Translations under genes and position numbers: made by a program
Part shown: positions 35,809 to 48,337 of the stretch, in pieces
Position numbering within the stretch: position 1 is the first letter of the stretch
Layout: each line of letters starts with the position of its first letter
Assembly (NCBI GenBank): GCA_928212115.1
Contig: CAKMRJ010005634.1
Coordinates: 254,276,919 to 254,340,918 of the forward strand
Direction of reading: 5' to 3'
From: Lactuca virosa
Lineage: Eukaryota > Streptophyta > Magnoliopsida > Asterales > Asteraceae
DNA length: 64,000 bases
Notes under the pieces: generated by a model
The model's database searches: none
What the model was told of the DNA's origin: nothing
What the model saw: only the letters and a program-made list of their open reading frames with translations

Positions 35809-38061
35809 TGTCACACCCCGGCCGTCGGCGGAAACACCGGGAGGTGTAACGTCATTTCTCGTATCATAGTTATCAACTTCCTGAAAACACATGCAATTTA
35901 AAATACGTCAACATAAAGTTGGTGAGTCCATAGGTTTTGACTCCATATAAAAATAATACATTTTCCAAGTTCAAAAGTATAGTTTTGAAAATATCATTTT
36001 GACTCTCCAACGTTTAGTATATATATCCTAGGTATAAAATTTTACCAACCAAATAAGTAATTTACCTATAAGTCTCATATACTATGAATATAAGTGTTTG
36101 TAATTCCATACAAACGAAAGTTGCTACGTATAAATCTTATTTCAATTCTATACGAGTAAAACCGCTACGTATAAATCTATTTCAATTCTATACGAGTAAA
36201 ACCGCTACGTATAAATCTTATTTCAATTATATACGAGTATGTGTGTTAGGTATAATTATCTACTTAATATACAAGTATTATACCTACCAGTTTCTTGTAC
36301 CTAGAGTATAAGTGTTTGGGAAACATATACTTAACATTAATACTTGTATAACGACAAAGTATAATGCTTCTAACAATTTGCTACCATGAGTCCGTAACCG
36401 CGGCTATATGACTAGTTTCAAACCTCTGCTTGATGCTACAAGTTTCGCATCTTGAGATAAGTTCCACACGCTTCATCAACGTCGGAACAATAAACAAACA
36501 AAAGGACAGTTCGTCACTCGCACACGGTTTTGTTGTAGCTAGCAACCACGAGTGGGGTTGTCAACCCGTATCTTATTCATACACGACTTCCTCGCTCACA
36601 CGGGATTAACGGTTACAGGTCAGTGGATTTTCCCTAAAAATTTCCAATCTTAGTTGATGAATACAATAGCTCATGTAGACTTGTCGAGTTCCGTTACTTC
36701 TAGTATTAAAATCATATTCGTGTCTAAAACCCTAAGTTATTAGACTATGCTTTTAACATTACTCCTAATATTTATAATACTTAGGTAGTACAACAGCTAT
36801 AATTAGAATTAAAACCAGGTTTTATCTTGACATAAAACCAATAATAACAACATATAACGTTCCTAGTTTTATCTTGACCTAAACACCTATAACAATATAT
36901 AACATACCAAGTTTTATCTTGACATAAAACTAACAATAACAACATATAACATACCAAGTTTTATCTTGACATAAAACCAATAATAGCAACATACTTTATA
37001 ACTTAACATATAGAACTTCCGAATATAACTTCGGAACTATATCGCACACAAAATATATATAGAATCCTAAGTATAACTCAAGATCTACATTAATATACTA
37101 CTATAACATTAACATGCTAACAACTTTACGATAGTTGTATACTTTCAAATATGAAATAACTATATTCCGATTATTATAACTATCTACGTTGATACTAATA
37201 TACCAACATATAGACATAATAATAACGTATATATAATATTTAGCATGCGTTTTCCCCCGAAAACATTAAGCAGAAACAGTCAGCGTACGAGGTCGTCGGG
37301 GCTCGGGATGCAAGAGGGCTTCAGCAAAGGAGAGAGGAGAAAGAAGTTCAGGTGTAAGAATGGTTGGGGTCGATCTTGCTATTTATAGTAAGATTTTGGC
37401 CCTCACGACGTGAAAAACTCATTGTTCACGTCGTGAGTTTGGATCTTATCTCTTCGTAGACTTGCCATCCGTCTTCTAGCTTCCGAAGGTGGCAAAATGA
37501 CTCCTCACGTCGTGAAATATCAATATTCACGTCGTGAGTTTGGATCTTATCCCCTCCCAGCCTCGTCACACCTTCTAGATCCGAAATATGGCGGTTTGAC
37601 TCCTCACGTCATGAGTTTTTGTGCTCACATCGTGAGTTCAGTCAAATTAGGGTTTCTGACAGAGAAATCTTCGAAAGGCCATAACTTTTGCATACGAACT
37701 CCGTTTTTGACGTTCTTTATATCCACGCATAGGAAATTCCGAGCACCACAACTCTTATTTAGACTCTAATAGCTAATTCTAAGTCTATTTTAAATTCATC
37801 TTATTATAGAGATTTATAGTGTTCGGTTTATCATAACTTCTTCACGCGAAGTCAGATTCAGACGTTCTCTACATTTTTGGAATCGTATGGACGTATACTT
37901 TGATTTATACTATAAAGTATGTATGAAAGTTCATATTTATATTAGAATTATCATGAAATACATAGTAAGTTTACTACATTACTAGCTTTAACAAAATCAT
38001 ATTTACATGATTGGTATAATTACATGTGATTGTTATTGACCTACTTTTGACTAGTGTTACA
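35809..38061 (-). repeat. E7 LTR copy 2 (middle)
   Basis: 2,253 bp. It lacks about 50 bp near 37268 that copies 1 and 3 have (CATTAA joined to GCAGAAA). It is otherwise closely similar to both. Confidence 0.95.
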
Positions 38062-38073
38062 TTCTCCCCCCGT
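38062..38073 (-). promoter_or_regulatory. E7 polypurine tract, copy B
   Basis: Same as copy A: ACGGGGGGAGAA on the minus strand, directly before the middle LTR. Confidence 0.85.
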
Positions 38074-38169
38074 TGATAAAATTTCGTCCTGAAATTTATC
38101 TAGTACCAAATTCCACTGCAGGGACTTTGATAGCTTCCCTGCTTCCTGTTACGAATGCCCTGTAACGGC

Positions 38170-39330
38170 CTAACTTCCTTGACTCCTTAACGTTGGACAT
38201 TCCTTCTTGATATGTCCAATTTCACCACACTCAAAACATGCTCTTCCTCCATCATAGACTGTTCCAGTGTTTGTTCTTGAATTTTCTATTGTAGGTGTTG
38301 TGCTCCTGCAGTAATTTGCAGCGTGTCCCCTCTTTTTGCACTTCATGAAAATATAACAGTCACCTGCGTGCTGCCGGTTACATTGACTGCACCAAGAATA
38401 GTTACATAGGTGATGACGGTTGCACTGAGTGCACATTGGGAGTTTTCCAACATACTTCCTTGGTTGTAGGGGTATTGTTGTTGTGGTTGCATAATTAGGT
38501 GCCATATCTTGTCTCTGCTCATATGATTGTATGGGATTCTTCCCATTAAATTTGCGCTTGTTCGTTCCAGATTCGGGAGACTCAGCTATAAATCCCACTT
38601 GGATTTCTGTGCTGGTTAGTTGATGAGCTATACGCTTTGCACTGTCATATGTTGTAGGCTTCGATGCGATCACCATTCCTTTGATTTGCGATGCTAGACC
38701 CCAAATATATCGCTCGATCTTCTTGTATTCTGGGGTTACTAGTGCTGGACACATCACCACAAGATCATTGAATCTAGCGGTATAAGCATTTATCTCTGAA
38801 CCCTTCATGGTTAGGCTCCACAATTCTTGTTCCAGCTTATGTACTTCCTCCCTGGGACAATACTCCTCTACTAGCATCCTCTTCAGCTCTTCCCATTGCA
38901 TGGAATTAGCAGCATCAATACCCGTTGTATTCACATGGCTGTTCCACCATGTAAGTGTTGCATCAGCGAAGGTACACACAGCAAATCGTACGTTACATTC
39001 GTCCGGACAGAAACTTATTTGAAATACTGATTCTGCCTTTTCAATCCACCGGGTCAAGCTAACAACCCCTTCCGTTCCATGGAAGCTCTTACGTTTGCAA
39101 TTCATAAAATCCTTGTAGGTACACATTCTGGCGGTCCCTACATTGCCTTCGTTTCAAACTCCTCCTTTTGTGACATTAGCAAGAGTTGCAGCGATTCTCT
39201 GAGCTATGATTTCTTCAAGTTCTGCTGAACTTATTGGAGGGTTTTTTTCTGGTGGTGGTGGTTGCGGTTGTTGTTGTTGTGGTTCTGGTCGTTGGTTTAG
39301 GTTTTAACGAGCGCTATTTCTTCTAGACAT
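38170..39330 (-). pseudogene. E7 gag copy B, near-intact capsid and zinc region
   Basis: A 318-codon open frame (39126-38170) covers MCTYKDFMNCK, the capsid domain (WIEKAESVFQISFC, LTWWNSHVNTTG), a basic linker (GTNKRKFNGKN) and the zinc region. The second knuckle CFECGEIGHIKKEC is intact. In the first, the leading Cys is Phe (IFMKCKKRGHAANYC). Upstream, the frame from the likely ATG at 39330 is closed by TAA (39306-39304) and by the TGA shared with copy A (39156-39154). If translation starts at 39126, this is the most complete protein in the window, but it lacks the N-terminal Gln/Pro segment. Confidence 0.88.
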
Positions 39331-39878
39331 TTTGTTTAGTTCCTATACATTTTAGATCACCAAGTGTTTAGTCTATCAAATATTACTCCCAATTTTAGTA
39401 GTTCATATGATCTGATCATAATAAAATATAGTTGTACACCTACACCTAGTTGTGATAAGATCTATGCACATATGAACTTTAGTTGGAATATCTGATCTAA
39501 ATCCTTGAGATCAAAAACATTTAGGGTATTTAGGTGTATTATCATTGTGGGTCTTAGTCTTCATATATGACTCTATATTTATTATTTGTTGTATTCATGC
39601 TCTATTAATTATTGTTTGTTACTTCAGGTCTAGCTGATAAGGCACCAGCCAGTCAGGACAGTCGAAGGGCAGGATCATTTTAGCATATAGCCGTTCTGAA
39701 ATCCAGCAACCCAAATCGACATGTCTATCCTTGTCACCGCTCCCGTAAGTAGTCCTTTAGTAGTATAATTAATAATACTTTATATTACTAGGCTAAGGGA
39801 TATACCTAAACCTAACAGAGTAAGCCCTAAACTATAGTCGTGCGTTCCTAAGAAAGTACTAATTCACTATAGTTAATA
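39331..39878 (-). other. E7 leader, copy B, no gene seen
   Basis: Counterpart of 35246-35793. Differences are scattered single bases. Confidence 0.7.
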
Positions 39879-39890
39879 GCTCTGATACAA
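39879..39890 (-). promoter_or_regulatory. E7 primer binding site, copy B
   Basis: TTGTATCAGAGC on the minus strand, three bases from the right LTR. This is the primer site next to the true 5' LTR of the array. Confidence 0.85.
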
Positions 39891-39893
39891 ATC

Positions 39894-42197
39894 TGTCACA
39901 CCCCGGCCGTCGGCGGAAACACCGGGCGGTGTAACGTCATTTCTCGTATCATAGTTATCAACTTCCTGAAAACACATGCAATTTAAAATACGTCATCATA
40001 AAGTTGGTGAGTCCATAGGTTTTGACTCCATATAAAAATAATACATTTTCCAAGTTCAAAAGTATAGTTTTGAAAATATCATTTTGACTCTCCAACGTTT
40101 AGTATATATATCCTACGTATAAAATTTTACTTACCAAATAAGTAATTTACCTATAAGTCTCATATACTATGAATATAAGTGTTTGTAATTCCATACAAAC
40201 GAAAGTTGCTACGTATAAATCTTATTTCAATTCTATACGAGTAAAACCGCTACGTATAAATCTATTTCAGTTCTATACGAGTAAACCCGCTACGTATAAA
40301 TCTTATTTCAATTCTATACGAGTATGTGTGTTAGGTATAATTATCTACTTAATATACAAGTATTATACCTACCAGTTTCTTGTACCTAGAGTATAAGTGT
40401 TTGGGAAACATATACTTAACATTAATACTTGTATAACGACAAAGTATAATGCTTCTAACAATTTGCTACCATGAGTCCGTAACCGTGGCTATATGACTAG
40501 TTTCAAACCTCTGCTTGATGCTACAAGTTTCGTATCTTGAGATAAGTTCCACACGCTTCATCAACGTCGGAACAATAAACAAACAAAAGGACAGTTCGTC
40601 ACTCGCACACGGTTTTGTTGTAGCTAGCAACCACGAGTGGGGTTGTCAACCCGTATCTTATTCATACACGACTTCCTCGCTCACACGGGATTAACGGTTA
40701 CAGGTCAGAGGATTTTCCCTAAGATTTCCGATGTTAGTTGATGAATACAATAGCTCATGTAGACTTGTCGAGTTCCGTTAGTTCTAGTAGTAAAATCATA
40801 TTCGTGTCTAAAACCCTAAGTTATTAGACTATGCTTTTAATATTACTCCTAATATTTATAATACTTAGGTAGTACAACAACTATAGTTAGAATTAAAACC
40901 AGGTTTTATCTTGACATAAAACCAATAATAACAACATATAACGTTCCTAGTTTTATCTTGACATAAAACTATCAATAACAATATATAACATACTAAGTTT
41001 TATTTTGACATAAAACTAACAATAACAACATATAACATACCAAGTTTTATCTTGACATAAAACCAATAATAGCAACATACTTTATAACTTAACATATAGA
41101 ACTTCCGAATATAACTTCGGAACTATATCGCACACAAAATAAATATAGAATCCTAAGTATAACTCAAAGTCTACATTAATATACTACTATAACATTAACA
41201 TGCTAACAACTTTACGATAGTTGTATACTTTCAAATATGAAATAACTATATTCCGGTTATTATAACTATCTATGTTGATACTAATATACTATCATATAGA
41301 CATAATAATAACATATATATAATATTTACCATGAGATTTCCCCCGATAACATTAAAATTGGGGCCGTGAAACTCACCTTAGTAGCGTGATTTTATGTAAT
41401 CTAAGCAGAAACGATCAGCGTACGCGGTCGTTGGGGCTCGGGATGCAAGAGGGCTTCAGCAAAGGAGAGAGGAGAAAGAAGTTTAGGTGTAAGAATGGCT
41501 GGGGTCGATCTTGCTATTTATAATAAGATTTTTGGCCCTCATGACGTGAAAAACTCATTGTTCACGTCGTGAGTTTGGATCTTATCTCTTCGTAGACTTG
41601 CCATCCGTCTTCTAGCTTCCGAAGGTGGCAAAATGACTCCTCACGTCGTGAAATATCAATATTCACGTAGTGAGTTTGGATCTTATCCCCTCCCAGCCTC
41701 GTCACACCTTCTAGATCCGAAATATGGCGGTTTGACTCCTCACGTCGTGAGTTTTTGTGCTCACGTCGTGAGTTCAGTCAAATTAGGGTTTCTGACAGAG
41801 AAATCTTCGGAAGGCCATAACTTTTGCATACGAACTTCGTTTTTGACGTTCTTTATATCCATGCGTAGGTAATTCCGAGCACTAAAACTCTCTTTTAGAC
41901 TCCAATAGCTAATTCTAAGTCTATTTTAAATTCATCTTATTATATAGATTTATAGTGTTCGGTTTATCATAACTTCTTCATGCGAAGTCAGATTCAGACG
42001 TTCTCTACATTTTTAGAATCGTATGGACGTATACTTTGATTTATACTATAAAGTATGTATGAAAGTTCATATTTATATTATAATTATCATGAAATACATA
42101 GTAAGTTTACCACATTACTAGTTTTAACAAAATCACATTTACATGATTGGTATAATCACATGTGATTGTTATTGACCTACTTTTGACTAGTGTTACA
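39894..42197 (-). repeat. E7 LTR copy 3 (5' end of array)
   Basis: 2,304 bp, TGTCACACCCC to TGTTACA, followed directly by GAAAG. The minus-strand TATA region at 41512-41523 reads TTATAAATAG. The palindrome cluster is at about 41538-41775. Confidence 0.95.
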
Positions 42198-43552
42198 GAA
42201 AGAGAGCTAATCTTTGGGAATTTTGGTGCACTTTGTGTAGAAGAAGAGAAGAGTATCAAGAAAGGAACAAGAAAAGGTTGTGGTATCTGGTGTTATTTCA
42301 TCTAGAGCTTCTGTTGAAGGTAAAAAGTCTCTACCTTGCTCACTAGGTTGATTAGATCTCATTTAATGGAGTTTTAGGGCTTATTCCATCTTCCTTGAGA
42401 CTCCGAGTGTACCAAGTGATTGAGGCTTCGGATCTGGACCATGTGAGGTCCCTAGAGTCCAAAGGTCCCAGCTTTATCCAGTTAATAGGAGAGCTTTTAT
42501 GATTAAGACCCTAAATGGAAGTTGTTTTGGAATTTCAAGCCCTAAGTGTCATGCATGGACGTAAAGCTTGCAGCTTTACGTGATATATTAGCCTTGGGAG
42601 GTTAGATCAAGAGTTTGGGGTTATGAATCTGGCTTAAGATGTCTGAATGAGAATGAAGACTTAAGGGACTCGCCAAGTGGATGAGCCAACTCGACGAGTC
42701 GACTAGGGTTTTCTCCGATGAGTCTGGACATGAGTAACTCGGCGAGTTGATGAGACAACTTGACGAGTTAGGTTTGGTTTTTGCAACTTTTCGGAAGGAA
42801 CAAGGGGACTCGACGAGTCACATAGGTGCACTCGAGGAGTCGGGTCAACATGGACTGTTGACTCGAGTGTTGACTTCAGTTGACTTCAGTTGACTTTAGT
42901 GTTGACTTCAGTTGACTTCAGTTGACTTTAGGGTTTGGTTTAATTAGAGTTCTGATTGGAGTGTTAATTAGAGATAATTATCATATGTGTTAGGCGGAGG
43001 CTAGATCGGTGATTCCTGTACGATATTCATTTGCTTGTTTACGAGGTGAGTCTTCTCACTATACTTACCTTGAGTGGTAATTTGTGTGACCAGAGGGTCT
43101 TTTATGCTATTATTGAGTATTGTGATATCCTGCCTTATGTCTTTGTGATTTATGTTGTGTATTATTCTGAGCTTTACCGAGTTAGGACCGGAGGGTCCTC
43201 CCGAGTTGTGGGACCGGAGGGTCCCACTGAGACACATTGACCGTTGGGTCTTGTTCAAGATATAGCCATGAGAGGCTAATAAGATATGTGTGGTATTTTG
43301 GGGAACTCACTAAGTTTCGTGCTTACTGCGTTATGTGTTATGTGTTTCAGGTACTTCTTAGGATCGGGGGAAGGCGCCGAGTTGATTGTACACACACCTA
43401 AGATAGACTTTATGTTTTGTGGATCCTGGTTTTTATCAAACAATTTATGAATTTGTGTTTTGACAATTCCGCACTTGTGGTTTTTGGAATGTGGTATTGA
43501 GAATCATGTGTCTTAAAAATGAAAAATTTGTCTAAAAAATTACGATGTTACA
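42198..43552 (+). repeat. E6 3' LTR, right fragment
   Basis: Continues the LTR after E7 (GAAAGAGAGCTAATC) and ends GATGTTACA before ATAAA. Compared with the 5' LTR it lacks about 90 bp around the GA-rich run and has gained repeats of a TTGACT-containing word at 42856-42935. Confidence 0.92.
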
Positions 43553-45032
43553 ATAAACTACATAAGCCAAGCATACAACATATAGGGATGTCGTGGAAAC
43601 CCTCAGGGTCTTATTCCGGGTGCCTCGGGAACCCCCCGAGGTCTTATCCCAAGGATGCCCTGGAAACCCTCTAGGGTATTACTCCGGGTTCCTCGGTAAC
43701 CCCCTGAGGTCTTAGCCCAAGGATGCCCTGGGAACCCTCCAAGGTCTTACACCCATGTGCCTCGGGAAACCCTCGAGGTCTTTACTAAGGATGCCTTGGA
43801 AACCCTCCAAGGTCTTACACATAAATGCCTCGGGAACCCCCGAGGTCTTTCATGCAAGTATCATAATTAACTAGCATACCACATATCCTATAACTAACTA
43901 GCATATCACATAACAAATAATGGGCCGACCTTGGTGCCTTAGACCCATTGGTATGGTGTGGAGACTCACCTCTCAAGTATGTTGAACTGATAAGATATGA
44001 TAAATCCCAACCTGCAGCTCCAACTCAACTGCCTACAACCATCATGTGACTAACTTTGTCAAAATCCCGAAATACCAAGAATACCCTCAAAATCAAACTT
44101 GGTCAACCATGGTCAAAGTCAAGGTTAACAGTTAAGGTCAACAGTCTATGTTTACCCAACTCGTCGAGTGCATCTAGCAACTCGTCAAGTTCCTTCTGTA
44201 TTCCGAAAACCGGGGAAAAAACCTAACCAACTCGCCGAGTTATCCTATCAACTCGCCGAGTTCACTATGCATACCGAAAACGTGAAAACCCTATCCAACT
44301 CGTCGAGTTGTCAGGGAAACTCATCGAGTTTTCCCTTGTCTTAATATATTCAGTTCTTCCAGTCGAATCTAGAGCTAAAAACTACAGATCTTGTCCCTTA
44401 GGACTGAAGTACCACATAAAGTTGCAAACTTTACGTGCATGCAAGACCTCAAGAGACTAAAACACTAAAACTAAGTCTCATACAAGTTTTAGGGCATGGA
44501 GAAGGGACGAGACTATTTAAACTGAGCAACTTTATGTAAATGGAGGCCTAGAGGTGTCCAGATCTGAAACCATATCCTCATGACAAGTTCAAATCCGAGA
44601 ATGACACCATTTTGCACCAAAAGTGACCATATCCTTTCATAAGATGAGATCTAAGAAAATAAAGGTCAAGGTAGCAACTTTATACCTCAAGATGGTTTCC
44701 CAAACAGAGTAGATGTCGGACCTACTGCCTCTCTCTTTACTCCAACCTCTTCAAGCTCCAAATTCCTTCACAACCACACCAAAATCAATTTCCAAATCTC
44801 TCTCACACCCTCAAGACGGTATAAGGCTCGAACTAGGGTTTCTCTGGGTTGAAAATACGATGAGGGAGGCTAGCAATGAGCCATAATTTATTTATATAGG
44901 GTACAAAACCCTGAAAATTAGGGTTTTCCTTTACAGCTTCTACTCGTCGAGTTGGAGCTCCCTAACTCGTCGATTTCTAGTCTAAAACCCTAAAGTATTG
45001 AGAAATAAATGATACCTGAAATGAGAATTACA
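43553..45032 (-). repeat. E5 3' LTR, inner fragment
   Basis: Resumes the LTR after E6 and matches 50545-52080. It contains the hairpin array (43586-43852), ACTCGNCGAGT palindromes (44158-44335 and 44941-44975) and a minus-strand TATA box (CCTATATAAATAA, about 44887-44899). It ends at ATTACA, next to the polypurine tract. Confidence 0.9.
43586..43852. repeat. Array of alternating short hairpins, E5 3' LTR
   Basis: Four units of about 66 bp each contain two stem-loops: type A (CCCTGGA-AACCC-TCCAGGG) and type B (CCTCGGG-AACCC-CCCGAGG). Spacers resemble GTCTTACTCC and GTCTTAGCCCAAGGATG. One type A unit has CCTTGGA with TCCAAGG, a paired change that keeps the stem. Confidence 0.9.
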
Positions 45033-45045
45033 AATCTCCCCCACT
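45033..45045 (-). promoter_or_regulatory. E5 polypurine tract
   Basis: On the minus strand AGTGGGGGAGATT directly before the LTR start TGTAATTC. Confidence 0.85.
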
Positions 45046-48000
45046 TGAAGTAGACTTCGTCCTTAAAGTCTACTGACACAAACAAATCCGGGTTGTGGTC
45101 TCGCATCTCCTCTTCTGGCTCCCATGTCCATTTCGAGCCTCTTCAGTGCTGCCATTGCACCTTCACTAACTTCACTTCCATGTTATGAAGGACCTTAGTC
45201 TTCCTATCCAGAACCGCAACGGGCCTCTCAGTATAGTTCAGGCTCTCATTCACCTGAATGTCATCCAGAGAAACATCCGTGTCCTCTTCTGTGACACACT
45301 TCCGAAGCTGAGACACATGGAAAGTGTTGTGAATCTGGTTGAGCTCATCTGGCAGATCCAAACCATAAGCCACCTTGCCCACCCAGGCAGAAATCATGAA
45401 CGGTCTAATATATCGGGGCCCTAGCTTGGCCCTCTTCTGAAACCTAATGATACCCTTCCATGGTGACACTTTCAGCAAGACGAAATCCCCCACCTAGAAC
45501 TCGAGATCCGAACGGCGCCGGTCTGCATAGCTTTTCTGACGGCTCTATGCAACTCACAGCCTGTCGCGCACCTGCTGAATCAACTCAGTAGTCTTGAGCA
45601 CCACCTTGGTGCTCCCCATGACTCGATGGCCTACTTCACCCCAACAAACTGGGTTTTTCTACACCTTCGACCATACAACATCTCAAACGGGGGTCGGTCA
45701 ATACTAGCATGATACCTATTATTATATGAAAACTCTGCTAGTGGGAGGTATGTATCCCAACTCCCTCCAAAATCCTGCACACATGCCCGGAGCATATCCT
45801 CGAGTGTCTGAATTTTCCTCTCACTCTGGCCGTCTGTCTAGGGTGGTAAGCCGTGTTGAAATGTAACTGAGTGCCAAGTTCCTCGTGGAACTTTCTCCAA
45901 AATCTGGATGTAAATCGGACATCCTGGTCAGACACTACTGACACGGGCACTCCGTGCCTAGCCACCACCTCTCGCACGTAAATATTCGCTAATTTCTCAG
46001 CGGAGATGCTCTCGGAGATCAGAATAAAATAAGCACTCTTCGTCAATCTATCCACAATAACCCATATGGTATCCACACCCCTCGACGTCCTCGGTAACTT
46101 GATGATGAAGTCCATGGTGATCTCTTCCCATTTCCACATGGGAATGGGTAACGGTTGTACCTTGCCGTGAGGCCTCTGATGTTCGCACCTTGACCTTCCT
46201 GAAGGTCAAGCACCGCTCCATGAACCATGCAACCTCCCGCTTCATGCAGGACGACCAATAACTCAACCTCAGATCTTTATACATCTTCGTGACCCCCGGG
46301 TGAATAGAGAACTTTGATTTATGTGCTTCCTCTAAAATCTTCTCCCTCACACCCCCGGTTACCGGAACCCACACCCGGCCACACTATGTCAGAAGACCTC
46401 GACTATCCTAAAGAAACAAGGGATACTGACCTCGAATCCGCTCTATCTTCTAGTTCTCTTTCTTCACACCCTCTACCTGAGCTTGGTTGATCATATCCAA
46501 CAACGGAGAGATCACCGTCATCCTCAGACAAACGTTCCCGATCGGTGCACTTTCCACCTTGTAGCTCAAAGCATCGCCCACCACATTGGCCTTCCCTGGG
46601 TGGTACAAGATCACACAATCATAATCCTTCAGTACATCCAACCACCTCCTCTGTTACATGTTCAGGTTATGTGGATCCATAAAAAACTTCAAATTTTTTT
46701 TGTCAGTGAGGATGGTGCACCGAACTCCATACAAGTAATTACTCTAAAATTTGAGGGCGAACACCACTGCCCCTAACTCCAGGTCGTGAGTGGGGTAGTT
46801 CGCCTCATGAGACTTCAGCTGCCTGGAGGCGTACACGATCACATGTCCCATCTACATCAGTATAATGTCTAACCCTGTGATAGACGCATCACAGTACACC
46901 ACCAAATCATCCAACCCATCGGGTAGTGCTAAAATCGGGGCCTCACATAACCTCTGTCTCAAGGTCCCGAAAGCCAATTGTTAGTCCAGGCCCCACCGGA
47001 GAGTCACATTCTTCTTGGTCAAATGGGTCAAAGGTATACCGATCTTGGAGAAATCATGTATGAATCTACGATAGTACCCCACTAAACCCAAGAAGCTACG
47101 AATCTCAGATGCATTCTTCGGTACTTCCCACCGCATCACTGCCTCAATCTTGGCTGGATCACCAAAAATACCCTCTTGGTTGATGATGGGCCCCAACAAC
47201 TGCACCTCTCTCAACCAGAAATCACACTCTGAGAACAAGGCATAAAGCCTTTCCGTCCTCAGTGTCTCCAATACCTCCCTCATATGCTGCTCGTGATGCT
47301 CCTTCGTCTTAGAAGTGACCAAGATATCATCGATAAATACGATCACCGATCGATCCTACATCGGCCTACACACCCTGTTCATGAGATCCATGAACGCTGC
47401 CTGGGCATTGGTTAGCCTAAATGGCCTACACACCCTCATCCCTAATCCTCATCTGATGGTACCCCGACCGAAGATCAATCTTGGAAAACCAAGATGCACC
47501 CTGCAGTTGGTCGAACAAATCAATGATCCTCGGGAGCGGATAACAGTTTTTCACTGTTAGATTGTTCAGCTCTCGGTAATTAATACACATCCTATGTCAC
47601 TCGTCCTTCTTCTTCACAAACAGGATCAGTGCTCCCCACGGGGAACTGCTCGGATGAATAAACTCTCGGTCTACTAGCTCCTGAAGCTGCATATACACCT
47701 CCTGTATCTCGGACAGAGCTAGTTGGTACGATGCCTTGTCTATCGCAGTGGCACCCGACACCAAATCAATCTGAAACTCCACTTGCCTCTCTAGAGGAAC
47801 TCTAGGTAACTCCTCGGGAAAGACATCCCGAAACTCCTATACAACCGGTACATTGTCCAAATCCGTTGGGGGCCTCAACCCTCGTATCCGAGATATATGC
47901 CAAAAACCCCGAACAACCCTGCTGGAGAAGCCTCCTAGCCCTCGCAGCTAAAAATAGGGTTGGCCCCTGCAAGGCCCTCTCTTAATGAATAACCATTTCT

Positions 48001-48337
48001 CCCCCACTTGGGGTTCAAACACTCACCAGCTGGCGCTCGCAATCTATCAAGGCCCTATTGGCCCCCAACCAGTCCATCCCGATGATCACCTTCAGCCCTC
48101 GCAACGGTATTGAGACTAGATCAACAAAAAATCTCTCCCCATGAAAATTCAAGACAAAGTCTCGATACACCCTTGCAGCACTCACAGTGCGGTCATCCGC
48201 AATCTCAAACTCAAGCGGGGAATCCAAACTCCCCGGCGCATCCCGGAACTTCTTGCTAAGCGCAAGAGATACAAACGATTGGGTAGCACCCGAATCGAAT
48301 AGAACATGAGCCGACATACCATTGACCAAAAAGGTCC
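45046..48337 (-). pseudogene. E5 pol pseudogene: PR, RT, RNase H, integrase, chromodomain
   Basis: Protease has an intact HVLFDSGATQSFVS (about 48314-48273) and IIGMDWLGANRALIDCE follows in frame. RT is in two blocks: 47782-47597 with ILFVKKKDE, and 47346-46981 with the catalytic FIDDIL, YRRFI and FSK. RNase H ends at YHPGKANVVGDALS (46605). The integrase zinc region is at 46374-46048. The core (46139-45738) keeps ITMDFIIKLP and SDQDVRF; a frameshift near 45840 removes the Glu-containing GQSER segment. The GDFVLLK block and chromodomain are in 45493-45143 (SLNYTERPVAVLDRKTK, VKVQWQH). The frame is broken in at least five places. Confidence 0.88.

Larger units (their letters stand above)
31697..42197 (-). 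mobile_element. E7: gag-only LTR element as a tandem dimer (LTR-gag-LTR-gag-LTR)
   Basis: Three LTR copies (31697-34001, 35809-38061, 39894-42197) alternate with two internal regions (34002-35808, 38062-39893) of about 1.8 kb. Each internal region has a PBS, a leader, one gag with zinc knuckles and a polypurine tract, and no pol. The whole is flanked by one perfect 5-bp duplication, GAAAG (31692-31696 and 42198-42202). This fits the class of terminal-repeat retrotransposons with only a Gag domain (TR-GAG). The dimer most likely arose by unequal recombination between LTRs after insertion, the reciprocal of solo-LTR formation. Confidence 0.92.
24518..43552 (+). mobile_element. E6: plus-strand Tekay-like chromovirus carrying E7
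   Basis: The 5' LTR is 24518-26209, then come PBS, leader, gag, mini-intron and pol to 31383. The 3' LTR is 31401-31696 plus 42198-43552, split by E7. The exact 5-bp duplication ATAAA (24513-24517 and 43553-43557) defines the ends. The order gag, PR, RT, RNase H, integrase, chromodomain is as in E2 and E5, but the LTR family differs. Confidence 0.93.

Noticed and set aside
36084..36311. 75-codon frame repeated in E7 LTRs (also 40169-40396)
   Set aside because: Made of a short internal repeat (ACGTATAAATC words) in the LTR; low complexity and no motif.
31697..42197. E7 tandem structure as an assembly artefact
   Set aside because: The units differ by private indels (25 bp in gag A, about 50 bp in LTR 2), different stops and many single bases, and the outer target duplication is perfect. 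Long reads would settle it.
43586..43852. Regular spaced repeats resembling a CRISPR array
   Set aside because: The repeats are LTR hairpins in a plant retrotransposon, with repeated rather than unique spacers and no cas genes.
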